A stretch of 56,464 nt of DNA from contig CAISKQ010000002.1 in the NCBI GenBank assembly GCA_903885965.1, forward strand, positions 1-56,464. Reading direction: 5' to 3'. The translations under genes and the position numbers were made by a program. The DNA is from an uncultured bacterium (GTDB lineage Bacteria > Patescibacteriota > Minisyncoccia > Moranbacterales > GWC2-37-73). The notes below the pieces were generated by a model. That model made no database searches. It was not told where the DNA came from and saw nothing but the letters and a program-made list of their open reading frames with translations. The first letter of the stretch is position 1, and the number at the start of each line of letters is the position of its first letter. Positions 55,807 through 56,464 of the stretch are shown here, one piece after another.

Positions 55807-55841
55807 GGGAGCTCAACTCCCTTTGTGGGAGTTGAGCTCCC
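55807..55841. repeat. Nested palindrome, copy 6
   Basis: Arms GGGAGCTCAACTCCC (55807-55821) and GGGAGTTGAGCTCCC (55827-55841), loop TTTGT, flanked by TGCGCCTT and GCGCA. Each arm holds GGGAG/CTCCC. Confidence 0.88.
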
Positions 55842-55864
55842 TGCGCACTTTCTTGTTTTGTTTC

Positions 55865-55900
55865 AAAAAACCCAATCTTTTTGAAGAGACTGGGTTTTTT
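55865..55900. terminator. Bidirectional terminator
   Basis: AAAAAACCCA at the left pairs with TGGGTTTTTT at the right; loop of 16 with a small inner stem. Confidence 0.82.
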
Positions 55901-56017
55901 GAAATTCGGGCAGACAGCCGTGTCTCTCTTACGATTGTCTGACAATATTGAATTTTTCTAATGTACTTGCTCCTTAGATATGACCCCTAATGTTTGAATG
56001 TTTTATGGGTTCGTAAG

Positions 56018-56103
56018 GAGTGAAACAAACAGGTTCAGCTATCTTTTGAGAAGATGCTTGTCCGCCTTGGGCGGGTCTCTCTTGAACCTATTTGTCTTCA
56101 CTC
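56018..56103 (+). ncRNA. Candidate structured RNA, three-way junction
   Basis: GAGTGAA (56018-56024) pairs with TTCACTC (56097-56103), ACAAA with TTTGT, AGGTTCA with TTGAACC. Inside are two hairpins, ATCTT/AAGAT and GTCCGCC/GGCGGGT. All stems are contiguous in one fold. No promoter or family is recognised. On either strand it could be an RNA or a DNA cruciform. Confidence 0.45.
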
Positions 56104-56366
56104 TTTGCGAAGATGTGGAAGTTCCGCGAACCTTACCGTAGGACTATCTCCCTCTTGCGATTCTTAGTACTACAACTTGGTTACAACTTGCTCAGATCTT
56201 GGTTAGGGATCCGCCTTGACGACTTGAGTGTTTGAAGCTCTCATTGGAGCTAGTCGTCAGATGCACATCTTACTTGTTTGAAATGAAAGAACTTTTGTTA
56301 AGTGAGCTTGCTTGTTTGCTAGTTCGAAAATTCTCTTTTGAAATGCAATTTGGTAAAATTAGAGAA

Positions 56367-56464
56367 TGGAAAAAAATAAAAAAAGACGAAAGTCATTTCG
56401 TCACCTGATTCAGTCTGATAGGGATAGAATCGAAGCCCTAAAAGATGAAGGTCATCTGCAAAAA
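56367..56464 (+). CDS. IS30-type transposase, N-terminal part, cut by window edge
   Basis: The frame opens MEKNKKRRKSFRHLIQSDRD and goes on RIEALKDEGHLQK to the window end. The RHLxQxDRxxIExL...G pattern is the helix-turn-helix start of IS30-family transposases (DDE). Only 32 residues are visible, so completeness and the right inverted repeat cannot be judged. Confidence 0.7.

Larger units (their letters stand above)
55497..56366. other. Hairpin-rich gene-free stretch of 870 bp
   Basis: No convincing gene. It holds a long imperfect hairpin (55694-55782), nested palindrome copy 6 (55807-55841), a terminator (55865-55900), a CAGACA/TGTCTG stem near 55921-55953, a three-way-junction-like fold (56018-56103), and a GACGACT/AGTCGTC hairpin with AGCTC/GAGCT inside (about 56217-56260). 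The density of pairing suggests one or more structured RNAs, or the flank of a mobile element. Confidence 0.5.

Overview
The window is AT-rich and looks like the chromosome of a Patescibacteria (Candidate Phyla Radiation) bacterium, probably from the Parcubacteria/Moranbacteria side. This placement is inferred from gene content (MurE-like ligase beside a FemAB transferase, a PilB-type ATPase, TrmB-like regulators, LemA/HtpX, S23/Avd four-helix proteins, a DGR, DUF4143 and AbiEii genes) and from palindromic repeats that enter coding frames. No rRNA gene, tRNA gene or CRISPR array was found. Core genes are nearly all on the minus strand.

Layout. 1-3.7 kb: AAA/DUF4143 ATPase, an AbiEi/AbiEii-like pair split by a MITE-like palindrome, and three dead fragments of one small gene family. 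3.7-7.9 kb: htpX, S23 protein, lemA; then a divergent DUF212 membrane protein and a second AbiEi/AbiEii-like pair. 7.9-10.6 kb: a complete diversity-generating retroelement (DGR): reverse transcriptase, avd, template repeat, hairpin, and a target gene whose last 42 residues are the variable repeat. 10.7-18 kb: MurE, FemAB, a pilin-like LamG protein, RuvA and PBP1A. 18-25.3 kb: a DUF1704 metalloprotease, then a tight four-gene operon (7TM protein, ATP-grasp fused to a retropepsin-like domain, a second ATP-grasp, a glycosyltransferase), then YebC-RuvC. 25.5-32.2 kb: unknown genes, a lytic transglycosylase, a duplicated segment, a TrmB regulator, a phosphoribosyltransferase and a methyltransferase. 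32.4-33.6 kb: a short accessory operon of unknown small proteins. 33.7-38.3 kb: a deleted RhuM gene, a lamin-tail surface protein, a PH-domain protein and RuvB. 38.5-38.8 kb: a stand-alone structured RNA, possibly 6S. 38.8-41.7 kb: the ribozyme-punctuated operon. 41.7-46.2 kb: an HTH-like protein, a second TrmB, a radical SAM/SPASM protein with two small membrane proteins, and an unknown. 46.4-53.8 kb: a tandem double PilB ATPase, DHH phosphoesterase, TsaE, CDF transporter and Fic protein. 54-56.4 kb: unknowns, a hairpin-rich gene-free stretch, and the start of an IS30-type transposase.

The most unusual finding is the minus-strand operon at 41.6-38.8 kb. It holds small unknown proteins with strong Shine-Dalgarno sites. 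Two of its gene junctions carry complete type III hammerhead ribozymes (39639-39687 and 40971-41028), each directly preceded by an 8-10 bp hairpin. Two other junctions carry a different structured element of about 75 nt; a third copy sits in the separate operon at 33.3 kb. The three copies covary in stem positions. Read together they suggest an operon whose transcript is cut and capped by RNA modules at successive gene boundaries. I know of no description of this arrangement.

The DGR is the second system of note. Template and variable repeats align over 122 bp without gaps; 17 of 19 differences fall on template adenines. Its avd gene is inverted relative to the RT and carries a C9 tract that could switch it on and off. 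Several repeat families (nested palindromes, GTCAT-ended palindromes, in-frame insertions in murE, femAB, tsaE and the lamin-tail gene) show that this genome is heavily worked by small palindromic elements.
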